Assembly (NCBI GenBank): GCA_033857955.1
Contig: JAWVCW010000006.1
Span: 124,001-188,000, forward strand
Direction of reading: 5' to 3'
Source of the DNA: Gaiellasilicea sp033857955
Lineage (GTDB): Bacteria > Actinomycetota > Thermoleophilia > Gaiellales > Gaiellaceae
Length of the DNA: 64,000 nucleotides
Part shown: one piece after another, positions 24,783 through 32,493 of the stretch
Numbering within the stretch: the first letter of the stretch is position 1
Layout of the letters: the number at the start of each line of letters is the position of its first letter
Position numbers and translations under genes: made by a program
The notes under the pieces: model-generated
What the model was told of the DNA's origin: nothing
The model's input: only the letters and a program-made list of their open reading frames with translations
Database searches by the model: none

Positions 24783-25976
24783 CTAGAGGTGCGAGGTGAG
24801 GCCGGCGTCCGACGGAGCCTCGCCGCCCGTCTCGTACCACGAGAGCGCGTACTTGCCGTCGTCGAGGTCGGCGGCGAGCTTCGAGAGCTTGAGCGGGTTG
24901 AACGTGTCGCACATCACCGCGAGCTCAGTCGTCTCGTGCAGGCCGATCGACTTCTCCGCGAGCCCGGGGTGCGGCCCGTGCGGGAGGCCCGAGGGATGCA
25001 ACGTGATGGAGCCGACGTCCACGCCCTTCCGCGAGCCGAAGTTGCCGGAGACGTAATAGATCATCTCCTCGCTCTGCAGGTTCGAGTGGTGGTACGGAAT
25101 CGGGACCGCGAGCGGGTCGAAGTCCAGCTTGCGCGGGCAGAACGAGCAGATCACGAAGTTGCGGCCGGCGAAGGTCTGATGGGACGGGGGCGGCTGGTGG
25201 ATCCGGCCCGTGATCGGCTCGAAGTCGTGGATCGAGAACGTCCACGGGAAGAGATAGCCGTCCCAGCCGACGACGTCGAACGGGTGGTAGTCGAGGACGT
25301 AGGTCTGGTACCCGTCGCGGACGCGCACCTTGACCGGGAACTCACCGCGCTCGCGGCGCGTGTTCAGCTCCGTGGGCGGGTGGATGTCGCGGTGGTAGTA
25401 CGGCGCGCCCTCGATGATCTGGCCGTACTGGTTCCGGTAGCGGCGCGGGATCTCGATCAGGCCGGGAGTCTCGAAGATCAGGTACCGCTGGTCACCCTCA
25501 GGACGAAAGCGGTATGTCGTTCCGCGCGGGACGACGACGTAATCGCCCTCCTTGTACGGGAGCTCGCCGAAGATCGTCTCGAGCGTCCCGGAGCCCTCGT
25601 GGACGAAGATCACCTCGTCGCCTTCGCCGTTCCGGAAGAAATAGTCCATCTGCTCGGACGGACGGCAGAGCGAGATCTCGACGTCGGCGTTCCACATCAG
25701 GAGCCGGCGGCCGGTGACCTGGTCGCCCCCGGCCTCGACGCCCTTCGTGTGCAGCATCCGGTGCTGGTGGGTGTCCGGCACCCACTCCTCGCGCACGATC
25801 GGCTCGAAATTGCCGATCTCCTGCACGCGGCAGGGCGACTGGAGGTGGTAGAGGATCGACTCGTTCCCGGTGAAGCCCTCGAGCCCCATCACCTCCTCGG
25901 TCAGGAGGGTGCCGTTGTCGCGGAACTGGATGTGCCGCTTGCGCGGGACGTCGCCGAGACGCTGGTAGAAAGGCAC
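24783..25976 (-). CDS. hmgA: homogentisate 1,2-dioxygenase
   Basis: 397 residues. It opens the ring of homogentisate in tyrosine and phenylalanine breakdown, using Fe(II). Family features are the PFYQRLGDVPRKRHIQFR start, double cupin layout, IPYHHSNLQSEEMIYY with His and Glu iron ligands, and SGLPHGPHPG near the C-terminus. GTG 25976 matches the family start and sits 7 nt behind TATCCT. hpd, which makes its substrate, lies 3.4 kb away on the same strand; a FAH-fold gene lies between. Confidence 0.93.
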   Translation of the reverse strand: MPFYQRLGDVPRKRHIQFRDNGTLLTEEVMGLEGFTGNESILYHLQSPCRVQEIGNFEPIVREEWVPDTHQHRMLHTKGVEAGGDQVTGRRLLMWNADVEISLCRPSEQMDYFFRNGEGDEVIFVHEGSGTLETIFGELPYKEGDYVVVPRGTTYRFRPEGDQRYLIFETPGLIEIPRRYRNQYGQIIEGAPYYHRDIHPPTELNTRRERGEFPVKVRVRDGYQTYVLDYHPFDVVGWDGYLFPWTFSIHDFEPITGRIHQPPPSHQTFAGRNFVICSFCPRKLDFDPLAVPIPYHHSNLQSEEMIYYVSGNFGSRKGVDVGSITLHPSGLPHGPHPGLAEKSIGLHETTELAVMCDTFNPLKLSKLAADLDDGKYALSWYETGGEAPSDAGLTSHL

Positions 25977-25983
25977 GGACAGG

Positions 25984-25989
25984 AGGATA
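25984..25989 (-). promoter_or_regulatory. -10-like hexamer TATCCT before hmgA
   Basis: TATCCT, 7 nt, then the hmgA GTG. Fits leaderless transcription. Confidence 0.55.
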
Positions 25990-26006
25990 CCCGTGCGTTC
26001 CGGCGC

Positions 26007-26012
26007 TAAGGT
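26007..26012 (+). promoter_or_regulatory. -10-like hexamer TAAGGT before the gene at 26019
   Basis: TAAGGT, 6 nt, then ATG. It is divergent from the hmgA promoter within 43 bp. Confidence 0.5.
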
Positions 26013-26018
26013 GCGCGA

Positions 26019-26342
26019 ATGCGCTGCTTCGCGCACGGCGATGCGATGGCCGTCGGCGTCTGCAGCATCTGCGGACGTGGCGTGTGCGAAGGGTGCGCGA
26101 CCGACGTCGGTAACCGCCTGACGTGCGAGCAACCGGACTGCCGGTCAGCAGCGCGAGTCATGCGTGGACTGACCGCGGCGTCGCAGCCGCGGCTGCTGTA
26201 CGGAGGCACCGGCGTGCTCCTTGTCGTGCTGGGAGTCGCTCTTGCCGTTGCCAACCACGATTGGATTCCACTCATCTTCGCGGCGCTCGGGGCTCTGTTC
26301 ATCGGCCTGGGAGTGATCGCGGAGCGCAGAAGCAGAGGCTGA
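26019..26342 (+). CDS. small zinc-finger (B-box-like) membrane protein
   Basis: 107 residues. The first 45 hold Cys/His pairs (Cys3, His6, Cys15, Cys18, Cys23, Cys26, Cys36, Cys41) spaced as in a B-box-type zinc finger. Two hydrophobic helices (about 58-77 and 83-101) then follow. It is probably a membrane protein with a cytoplasmic zinc domain. Function is unknown. Confidence 0.8.
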   Translation: MRCFAHGDAMAVGVCSICGRGVCEGCATDVGNRLTCEQPDCRSAARVMRGLTAASQPRLLYGGTGVLLVVLGVALAVANHDWIPLIFAALGALFIGLGVIAERRSRG

Positions 26343-26385
26343 CACACGGCCCGCAGGAGCAGCGCCGATCGCCGGCCGGGCTTCC

Positions 26386-27012
26386 TCAAGCGACGACGGC
26401 GCTCAGGGTGCCGACGCCGTCGATCGTGAGCTCGAGCGGGCCGCTCGCGACGTTCTCGTGCAACTCGAGCGGCGGGCCGGCGAGCAGGTCGCCGGGGCGC
26501 AGGCGGGTGTGAAGCTCCGCGAGGGCGCGCGCGGCCTCCCAGTCGAAGTCCGAGTCGAAATCGTAGTCGAGCTCGGTGTCGATGACCGGGCCCAGGAGGA
26601 GCGCGAAATCGCGATCCTTGGGCGACGCCAGCTCCGGCGCGCGCCACTCGGCTAGCCCGGTCCAACCGCCGATCGCCCCGTCCAGTCCGACTACCGCCGC
26701 GACCCGGGTTGCGACGTCCAAGCGTCCCCCGGGCCGCGTGATGAAGGCGCCCGGCGAGCGGATCGCGGCCGGGTTCGCGAACGCGAAGCTGCTCGCGTCG
26801 TCGAACAGCCGCACCGCGGGCGGCTCGAGCACGGGAGCCCGCAGCAGCACTTCGTCGAGCCTGTACTGGGCGTGCTCGCGCGCCGCCGAGCCGCCGGTGA
26901 AGAAGGACTGCAGCGTCTGCGCGGCGAGCTGCACGACCGTGTCGCCCTCGATCCGGCCGGGCCAGCCGCGCTCGAGCTCCTGCTCGGCCGGAGTGAACAT
27001 GCAAAGCCGCAT
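26386..27012 (-). CDS. fumarylacetoacetate hydrolase-fold protein lacking the metal ligands
   Basis: 208 residues. The N-terminal MRLCMFTP, GDTVVQLAAQT and the segment around FALLLGPVID align with the FAH superfamily. The family E-x-E metal motif aligns with Ala101-Thr-Arg103, so metal-dependent catalysis is doubtful. It is also shorter than typical FAH. Its place beside hmgA suggests a link to the tyrosine pathway, perhaps as a non-catalytic or divergent member. A TACGCT hexamer is 7 nt before the ATG. Confidence 0.72.
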   Translation of the reverse strand: MRLCMFTPAEQELERGWPGRIEGDTVVQLAAQTLQSFFTGGSAAREHAQYRLDEVLLRAPVLEPPAVRLFDDASSFAFANPAAIRSPGAFITRPGGRLDVATRVAAVVGLDGAIGGWTGLAEWRAPELASPKDRDFALLLGPVIDTELDYDFDSDFDWEAARALAELHTRLRPGDLLAGPPLELHENVASGPLELTIDGVGTLSAVVA

Positions 27013-27019
27013 CCGACTG

Positions 27020-27025
27020 AGCGTA
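27020..27025 (-). promoter_or_regulatory. -10-like hexamer TACGCT before the FAH-fold gene
   Basis: TACGCT, 7 nt, then ATG at 27012; no Shine-Dalgarno sequence. Confidence 0.5.
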
Positions 27026-27030
27026 AAGAT

Positions 27031-27058
27031 GAAGGACCCACCTCGCGGCGGGCCCTTC
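27031..27058 (-). terminator. hairpin after the His-rich secreted protein gene
   Basis: On the minus-strand transcript, GAAGGGCCCGCC pairs with GGTGGGTCCTTC (12 bp, two G-U pairs) around a 4-nt loop, followed by ATCTTT. The opposite strand would have A-C mismatches, so the hairpin is oriented for the gene ending at 27082. Confidence 0.65.
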
Positions 27059-27081
27059 GATCGAGCAGCGTGGCGGAGCGG

Positions 27082-27723
27082 TTACGCGTCGGCGATGTCG
27101 CCGTTGAACTCTTCATTCAGCATCGTGCCGGCGCCCTTGCCCTTGTCCTGCCAGTGGTGGAACAGGAGCCCCTGGTCCCGGGCCACGTAGTTGAAGTTGA
27201 ACTTGCAGTCGCTCGAGTTCGTGAAGCACGAAAACTGCGCGGTCGGACCGAAGAACGTCGTCAGGAAGACGTCGGTGAAGCCGCACTGGGGTCCGGTGCA
27301 GGTCGCGTTCTTGTCGAACGTGCCGCCCGTGACGGTGCCGCGGATGAAGCCGACCAGGCGACCCTGGACGCCGGCCCGGATCGTCTGACCGTGGTCGCCG
27401 GTCGTGTCGCACGCGCCGGGGCTCTTGCCGGCAAGCGTCACGAAGTCGCCGCGGTCAAAGCGAGTCAGCGTGTACGAGCCGTCCCGTTTCTTCTGCACGA
27501 AGAACGTCCGCTTAACCGTGTCCGTCGCCCAGGGAGTCCCGCACGAGCCGTTGTCGGTCGTCGTAACCGTGAACGTGCGCTTGATCGCGTGGCCGTGCTT
27601 GTGATGGCCCTTGTGGTGACCATGGTGGTCGTCGCGGTCGCCCCGGCCATCGTGAGCGAACGCCGTCGCGCTCAACGCAAGCGCGCCGAGCGAGAGAGCG
27701 AGCATGGTGATCAGCTTTCGCAT
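27082..27723 (-). CDS. secreted His-rich protein of unknown function
   Basis: 213 residues with a signal peptide (MLALSLGALALSATAFA). A His/Asp-rich stretch follows at about 24-46 (HHGHHKGHHKHGH). A beta-rich domain with six cysteines follows. The His-rich segment could bind zinc, nickel or copper, and the neighbouring CDF transporter gene on the same strand makes a metal link plausible. GGGGAAG precedes the ATG. I do not recognise a family for the folded part. Confidence 0.82.
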   Translation of the reverse strand: MRKLITMLALSLGALALSATAFAHDGRGDRDDHHGHHKGHHKHGHAIKRTFTVTTTDNGSCGTPWATDTVKRTFFVQKKRDGSYTLTRFDRGDFVTLAGKSPGACDTTGDHGQTIRAGVQGRLVGFIRGTVTGGTFDKNATCTGPQCGFTDVFLTTFFGPTAQFSCFTNSSDCKFNFNYVARDQGLLFHHWQDKGKGAGTMLNEEFNGDIADA

Positions 27724-27752
27724 TCCGTCTTCCCCCTGTAGTCGTTACAGAA

Positions 27753-27781
27753 GGTGTGTCCGCTGGGTCGCGCGGCACACC
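27753..27781 (-). promoter_or_regulatory. 5' leader hairpin of the His-rich protein gene
   Basis: GGTGTG and CACACC close an imperfect stem with further GC pairs. A second small stem, CTGTA-ACGAC-TACAG, follows directly before the GGGGAAG ribosome site. The leader may control translation. Evidence is structural only. Confidence 0.35.
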
Positions 27782-27828
27782 CGGAAAGCGCGATCCATAC
27801 AAATTCAAAACAGTAAACCTGTGTGCAC

Positions 27829-29166
27829 CTACGGTTCCGTGTGCACGATCACGTCCGCCACGTCGGGACGGGCGCGGCGCAGCCGCTCCTCGACCTCGCT
27901 CGCCCACGCGTGAGCATCGGCGAGCGTCGAGGCCGGATCGAGCCCCAGCGTGAGGAAGGCGACGACGCCCTTCTCCGTCCGAAGGAGCCGCAGCTCGCGC
28001 AGCGGACCACCGGCGGCGCGCTCCGCCGCGGCCTCGATCTCGTCCGCCTCGACGAGCTCCCCGGCTCCCACCTCGGCGAGCGGCTCGAGGTGGGTCTGCA
28101 CCGACGTGATCTCGGGGACCGAGCTGACGATTGCGCGCTCGACCTGCTCCGCAATCTCGTGCGCTTGGTCGAGCGGCAGCTCGCCGGGCAGCTTCAGGTG
28201 GAGCGACACCTCCACGTCGCCGCCGAGCGAGACGACGCTGAGGTTGTGGATCTCGCGCACCTGCGGGACGCTCATCGCCGCCGCGAGCGCCCGGTCCCGG
28301 AGTGCTGCCTCGTCGGCTCGCGGCTCGACGTGGACGACGACGTCGCTGCCGGGCAGCGCGTCCTCGAGCTCGGCCTCGACCCGGTCTGCGATCGCGTGGC
28401 CCTGACCGACCGCAGCGCCGGGCGGGACGGAGATCACGACGTCGGCGAACGTGCGCCCCGCGGCCTGCCGAAGTCGGAGCCGTGAGAGTGAGACCGGCGG
28501 CTCGATGCCCGCAATCGCCGCGCGGGCCGCCGACTCAGCGTCAGCCGGCGCGCGGTCCATCAGCACGTCGACGTTCCGCCGGATCAGCCGCCCGGCCGCC
28601 ATCAGCACGAGAGCGGCGACGAAGAGCGCCGCGATCGAGTCGCCCGCCGGGTAGCCCGCCGCCGACGCGGCGAGGCCGGCCAGCACCGCGAGCGTCCCCG
28701 CAAAGTCGCTGCCGAAGTGGACAGCGTTCGAACGCAGGGCCTCGCTGCCGTAGCGGCGCGCCGTGCGAAGCGAGACGAGCGTGCGAGAGAGGTCGATGAC
28801 GAGCACGACCGCCACGACGACGAAGAGCCACCAGGCCGTGTCGACCACGTGGCTCGTCGTTCCCGTGAGCTGAGTCACCGCGAGCGCCGCGACGGCGACG
28901 CTGACGAGCGAGAGCACCGTCGCCTCCGCCAGCGCAGCGAGATGCTCGGCCTTGCCGTGCCCGTACTGGTGGCCTTCGTCGGCGGGCCGTCCGGAGACGC
29001 CGATCGCGAAGAACGTGAGTAGCGCGGCAACGAGATCCGTCCCGGAGTGCAGCGCCTCCGAGATGAGCCCCAGGCTGCCGCTGACGAGGCCCGCGACCAG
29101 CTTCAGAGCGGCGAGCACCGCCGCCGCGCCGATCGAGACGAGCGCGGTTCGGCGCTGCGGCGTCAT
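27829..29166 (-). CDS. cation diffusion facilitator transporter with extended C-terminal region
   Basis: 445 residues. Six membrane segments are preceded by the LVSGSLGLISEALHSGTD signature. The transport site is HxxxD in helix 2 (His40, Asp44) and helix 5 (His150, Asp154), as in Zn/Cd/Fe exporters. After residue 205 come three successive ferredoxin-like dimerisation-type segments, each with a short HIADRVE- or HEIAEQVE-like helix and an ending such as VVHVEP or VIVHTEP. Usual members have one. It should export divalent metal from the cytoplasm. TAGCCT lies 7 nt before the ATG. Confidence 0.92.
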   Translation of the reverse strand: MTPQRRTALVSIGAAAVLAALKLVAGLVSGSLGLISEALHSGTDLVAALLTFFAIGVSGRPADEGHQYGHGKAEHLAALAEATVLSLVSVAVAALAVTQLTGTTSHVVDTAWWLFVVVAVVLVIDLSRTLVSLRTARRYGSEALRSNAVHFGSDFAGTLAVLAGLAASAAGYPAGDSIAALFVAALVLMAAGRLIRRNVDVLMDRAPADAESAARAAIAGIEPPVSLSRLRLRQAAGRTFADVVISVPPGAAVGQGHAIADRVEAELEDALPGSDVVVHVEPRADEAALRDRALAAAMSVPQVREIHNLSVVSLGGDVEVSLHLKLPGELPLDQAHEIAEQVERAIVSSVPEITSVQTHLEPLAEVGAGELVEADEIEAAAERAAGGPLRELRLLRTEKGVVAFLTLGLDPASTLADAHAWASEVEERLRRARPDVADVIVHTEP

Positions 29167-29173
29167 GCCGCGA

Positions 29174-29179
29174 AGGCTA
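29174..29179 (-). promoter_or_regulatory. -10-like hexamer TAGCCT before the CDF gene
   Basis: TAGCCT, 7 nt, then ATG at 29166. Confidence 0.55.
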
Positions 29180-29204
29180 GACGAGCCTCAGTGCGTGTGA
29201 GGCT

Positions 29205-29333
29205 CTAGTACCAGCGACCGCGCCGAAAACCACCGAAAGCGAGCCCGAGGATCGCGAGAACGAGCCCCCAGATCACGTGACCGGTGACGAGCAGCACGAT
29301 GCCGATGATGACGAGAACGGCGCCGATTCCCAT
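29205..29333 (-). CDS. 42-residue membrane protein
   Basis: A short frame with ATG 29333 encodes a hydrophobic protein, starting MGIGAVLVIIGIVLLVTG and ending GGFRRGRWY. Two membrane-spanning stretches are followed by a basic tail. It resembles small phage-shock or stress-type membrane peptides in layout only. A GATAGT hexamer 6 nt before the ATG supports expression. It lies between hpd and the CDF gene. Confidence 0.65.
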   Translation of the reverse strand: MGIGAVLVIIGIVLLVTGHVIWGLVLAILGLAFGGFRRGRWY

Positions 29334-29377
29334 GCGCGCACTATCTCACGTGCCGCCGGAATGGAAACGCGGAACCG

Positions 29378-30478
29378 TCAGAGATTCCCGCGCAGGGCCT
29401 GCTCGCGCTCGATCGACTCGAACAACGCCTTGAAGTTGCCCTCGCCGAACGTCGTCGCGCCGTGCCGTTCGATCACCTCGAAGAAGAGCGTCGGCCGGTC
29501 CTGCGCCGTCTTCGTGAAGATCTGTAGCAGGTAGCCGTCCTCGTCGCGGTCGGCGAGGATGCGCAGCCGCTTCAGGTCGGCATAGTCCTCCTCGATCTCG
29601 CCGACGCGGCCCTCGACCTCGTCGTAGTAGGCCTCCGGGGTGTCCAGGAAGAGCACTCCGCGGTCCTTGAGCACCTCGATCGTCTTGACGATGCTCTCCG
29701 ACTGAAGCGCGATGTGCTGCACGCCGGGGCCCTCGTGGAACTCGAGGTACTCGTCGATCTGGCTCTTGCGCTTCCCCTCGGCCGGCTCGTTGATCGGAAA
29801 CTTGATCTTGCCGGACCCGTCCGCCATCACCTTGCTCATCAGCGCCGAGTACTCGGTCTGGATCTGGTCGTCGCCGAAGTGGACGATGTTCGTCATCCCG
29901 AACACGCTCTCGTAGAACTCGACCCAGCGATTCATCTGCCCGAGCTCGACGTTCCCGACGACGTGGTCGACGGCGATCAGGCCGGCGCCCTGGCCGCGAT
30001 GCCCGTTCGGCGAGAGCGTGACATAGCCGGGGAGGTACGGGCCGTTGTACTCGGTCCGGTTGACGAAGGTGTGGACGTTCTCGCCGTAGGTTCCGATCGT
30101 CGCGAGCTCGACGCGCCCGTGCTCGTCCTCGAACCATTGCGGCTCCGAGACCCCACGGGCTCCCCGCTGCACTGCCTCACGGTACGCGTGGGCGGCATCC
30201 GGCACGGTCAGTGCGACGTCCCGTGCTGCATCGCCGTGCCTGGCCGCGAAACGGACGATGTCGCTGTCGGCGCGAACCCCGCTCGTGAGCACGAGGCGGA
30301 TCTGGCCCTGCTCGAGCACGTAGGACGCGCGATCGCGGACGCCCGTCTCCGGGCCGGCGTACGCGACCCGCTCGAAGCCCAACGCGTGCTCGTACCAGTA
30401 GGTCGCCTGCTTGGCGTTCCCGACCCACAGCTCGAGGTGGTCCCAGCCGTCGAGAGGCATGAAGTCCTGCTTGGACAC
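29378..30478 (-). CDS. hpd: 4-hydroxyphenylpyruvate dioxygenase
   Basis: 366 residues with two VOC halves. Iron ligands are His in IAVDHVVGNV, His in GVQHIALQS and Glu in LFFEVIERHG. The C-terminal FGEGNFKALFESIEREQ helix gates the active site. It converts 4-hydroxyphenylpyruvate to homogentisate, the substrate of hmgA. The GTG at 30478 starts 8 nt after TAACAT, whose TAA is the stop codon of the EamA gene upstream. Confidence 0.95.
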   Translation of the reverse strand: MSKQDFMPLDGWDHLELWVGNAKQATYWYEHALGFERVAYAGPETGVRDRASYVLEQGQIRLVLTSGVRADSDIVRFAARHGDAARDVALTVPDAAHAYREAVQRGARGVSEPQWFEDEHGRVELATIGTYGENVHTFVNRTEYNGPYLPGYVTLSPNGHRGQGAGLIAVDHVVGNVELGQMNRWVEFYESVFGMTNIVHFGDDQIQTEYSALMSKVMADGSGKIKFPINEPAEGKRKSQIDEYLEFHEGPGVQHIALQSESIVKTIEVLKDRGVLFLDTPEAYYDEVEGRVGEIEEDYADLKRLRILADRDEDGYLLQIFTKTAQDRPTLFFEVIERHGATTFGEGNFKALFESIEREQALRGNL

Positions 30479-30486
30479 GGGTCCCG

Positions 30487-30492
30487 ATGTTA
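30487..30492 (-). promoter_or_regulatory. -10-like hexamer TAACAT before hpd, containing a stop codon
   Basis: TAACAT, 8 nt, then GTG. Its TAA is the EamA stop (30490-30492). Confidence 0.5.
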
Positions 30493-31377
30493 CTCCGAGG
30501 CTGGTGCGGGCGGGCGGCGGCGGGCGGTCAGGATCCCGCCGCCGATCAGGACTCCCCCCACGATCTGCAGCAGGGTCATCCGCTCGGACAAGAGCACGAG
30601 GGCGAAGACCGCGGCGACAAACGGCTGTAGGTTGGCGACGAGGGTCGCGCGCGAGGCGCCGATCCGGTGCAGCGAGCGGAACCAGAGCACGTTCGTCAGC
30701 ACGAGCGGGCCGAGGGTCGCGAAGGCGAGTAGGGACCACACCTTCCAGCCCACGTCATAGTCCTGCTCCGCCACCTGGGGGAAGCCGACGAGCACGATCA
30801 ACACCCACCCGATCGACAAGACGACCGCACTGATCTGAGAAGCGCTGTAGCGCTCCATCAGCGGCGCGATCGCGACCGAATAGCCCGCCCACGTTCCCGC
30901 GGCCCCGATCCCCAGGAGGTTGCCGCGCAGGTCGCCGGAGAAGCCGGCAGGCGAGCCGGCCGCCACGAGCCCGACGCCGGCGAACGAGATCGCTGCGGCC
31001 AGCCAGAACTTCCGCGACAGGCGTTCCAGCCCGAACGCAAGCCCGATCAGCGCCGCGAAGATCGGCGTCGCGCCGAGGATCAGCGCGATGGTCGACGCGC
31101 TCGTCTTTTCGAGTGCGTAGACGAAGCAGAGCTGGTTCAGCCAGAGACACAGCGCCGCCAGCGCAACGAGCCCGAGGTCGGCGCGCCGGAGGCGCAGCGA
31201 CCGCTCCGCGACCAGGACGATGCCGACGAAGATGGCCGCGGCGGTGCCGTAGCGAACGGTCGCGTACGCCAGCGGGTGGAGCCCGTGGGTGAGGATGTAG
31301 CGGGTGACCGTGAGGTTGAGCGCCCACAGAACGACGGTCGTCACCAACATCACCTCGACGCTGAGCGGACGGCGCAT
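30490..31377 (-). CDS. EamA-family (DMT) transporter
   Basis: 295 residues with ten predicted membrane segments in two EamA repeats (LEKTSASTIALILGATPIFA in the first; SRATLVANLQPFVAAVFALV in the second). Such exporters move amino acids or metabolites across the inner membrane. Substrate is unknown. TAGGGT lies 6 nt before the ATG. It precedes hpd on the same strand, but hpd appears to have its own promoter. Confidence 0.88.
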   Translation of the reverse strand: MRRPLSVEVMLVTTVVLWALNLTVTRYILTHGLHPLAYATVRYGTAAAIFVGIVLVAERSLRLRRADLGLVALAALCLWLNQLCFVYALEKTSASTIALILGATPIFAALIGLAFGLERLSRKFWLAAAISFAGVGLVAAGSPAGFSGDLRGNLLGIGAAGTWAGYSVAIAPLMERYSASQISAVVLSIGWVLIVLVGFPQVAEQDYDVGWKVWSLLAFATLGPLVLTNVLWFRSLHRIGASRATLVANLQPFVAAVFALVLLSERMTLLQIVGGVLIGGGILTARRRPPAPASE

Positions 31378-31383
31378 TCGCCG

Positions 31384-31389
31384 ACCCTA
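31384..31389 (-). promoter_or_regulatory. -10-like hexamer TAGGGT before the EamA gene
   Basis: TAGGGT, 6 nt, then ATG at 31377. Confidence 0.5.
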
Positions 31390-31400
31390 TCCCCGCTTCG

Positions 31401-31455
31401 CAAGGTCACGGGCACAGCCCGTGCCCGCGCGAAAACCCCTGCAGGGTCGCTTCGC
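31401..31455 (+). repeat. bipartite hairpin repeat, divergent copy D
   Basis: It begins with the same CGCAAG flank as the copies at 34596 and 40065. Hairpin 1 is CACGGGC-ACA-GCCCGTG (31407-31423). Hairpin 2 keeps the GCGCGAA...CCCC...GGG...TTCGC plan (31429-31455). The first stem sequence is unrelated to the other copies, but the layout is the same. Confidence 0.55.
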
Positions 31456-31471
31456 TCCCGTCCAGACCCGT

Positions 31472-31477
31472 TACGCT
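31472..31477 (+). promoter_or_regulatory. -10-like hexamer TACGCT before the gene at 31484
   Basis: TACGCT, 6 nt, then ATG. Confidence 0.55.
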
Positions 31478-31483
31478 TGCGCC

Positions 31484-31762
31484 ATGGCAGAGCCTTCGAT
31501 CCGCGACATCGACGCCCTCGTCGGGCCCGCGACACCGCACTTCGCCTACCAGTTGCGCGCCCGCATCCGCGAGCTGATCGAGGACCTGCCGGCCGACCAT
31601 CCGGTCCGCCGCTACGGCGAGGAGAAGATGCGGCTGCTCGACGCGCTCGGGCACGCGTCCTCGAAGGCCGAGGGCGGCGAGAAGGAACCGCGCACACGGC
31701 TCGGCTGGGAGCAGTTGCCGAGCGCTGCGCCGGCGTACGAGCCGCTGCCTCCCCGATCATGA
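31484..31762 (+). CDS. 92-residue protein coupled to the FabL-like gene
   Basis: A soluble, mostly helical protein (IRDIDALVGPATPHFAYQL, then RARIRELIEDLP) with a charged, proline-rich tail. I do not recognise it. Its stop overlaps the ATG of the reductase (ATGA), so the two are translated together and may be functionally linked. Confidence 0.78.
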   Translation: MAEPSIRDIDALVGPATPHFAYQLRARIRELIEDLPADHPVRRYGEEKMRLLDALGHASSKAEGGEKEPRTRLGWEQLPSAAPAYEPLPPRS

Positions 31763-32493
31763 CCTTCTCCGGGGCCTCCGTCTTCGTGACGGGGGGTTCA
31801 CGGGGGATCGGGAAGGCGATCGCGCTCCGCTTCGCCGGCCTGGGAGCGGCCCGCGTGGCGATCGGCTACATGCGCTCGGACAAAGCGGCCGAAGAGACCG
31901 CCGAGGAGCTCGAGGCTCTCGGAGCCGCGCCGATCCTGATCCGCGGAAACATCTCGTCGGACCGCGTGCTGGAGGAGGTCGCGCTGCTGGGAGCGCTGGA
32001 CGTGCTCGTCCACAATGCCGCCACGGGCGTGATCCGGCCCGCGCTCGAAACCGAGGACAAGCACTGGGACTGGACGCTCACCGCGAATACGCGTGCCCTG
32101 CTCGCCCTTACCCGCGTGGTTGCGCCGCAGATGCTGCCGGGCGCGTCGATCATCGGCATCTCCAGCCTCGGTGCGCAGCGAGTGCTCGAGAACTACACGC
32201 TGGTCGGCACGTCGAAGGCCGCGCTCGAGGCGCTGATCCGCTACCTCGCCGTGGAGCTCGCGCCGCTCGGGATCCGAGCGAATGCCGTCTCGGGCGGGGT
32301 CGTCGACACGGGTGCGCTCGAACACTTCCCGAACCGGGAGGAGATGCTCCGCCTGGGGAAGAACAACCCGGCGGGCCGCCTGGTCAAGCCCGAGGACATC
32401 GCCGAGGCTGTCACCTTCCTCTGCTCGCCCGAGGCGGAGATGATCCGCGGGCAGACGCTGATCGTCGACGGCGGCTTCTCTCTGCGGGCCTAG
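31759..32493 (+). CDS. fabL: enoyl-[acyl-carrier-protein] reductase III-like SDR
   Basis: 244 residues. A short-chain dehydrogenase with the TGGSRGIGKAIA nucleotide loop, NAATG, and catalytic Tyr-x6-Lys in YTLVGTSKAALEAL. The stretch GGVVDTGALEHFPNREEML and the end MIRGQTLIVDGGFSL closely resemble Bacillus FabL, which reduces enoyl-ACP with NADPH in fatty acid synthesis. If correct, this organism has a FabL-type rather than (or besides) an InhA-type enoyl reductase. Confidence 0.85.
   Translation: MTFSGASVFVTGGSRGIGKAIALRFAGLGAARVAIGYMRSDKAAEETAEELEALGAAPILIRGNISSDRVLEEVALLGALDVLVHNAATGVIRPALETEDKHWDWTLTANTRALLALTRVVAPQMLPGASIIGISSLGAQRVLENYTLVGTSKAALEALIRYLAVELAPLGIRANAVSGGVVDTGALEHFPNREEMLRLGKNNPAGRLVKPEDIAEAVTFLCSPEAEMIRGQTLIVDGGFSLRA

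Noticed and set aside
25977..26132. Longer homogentisate dioxygenase from ATG 26132
   Set aside because: The extra 52 residues are antisense to the zinc-finger gene and have no match to the family start PFYQRLG.
27066..27090. Sequence GTGGCGGAGCGGTTACGCG resembling the 5' part of a Ser or Leu tRNA
   Set aside because: No matching anticodon arm, T-arm or acceptor 3' half follows, and the sequence runs into the end of a clear coding region.
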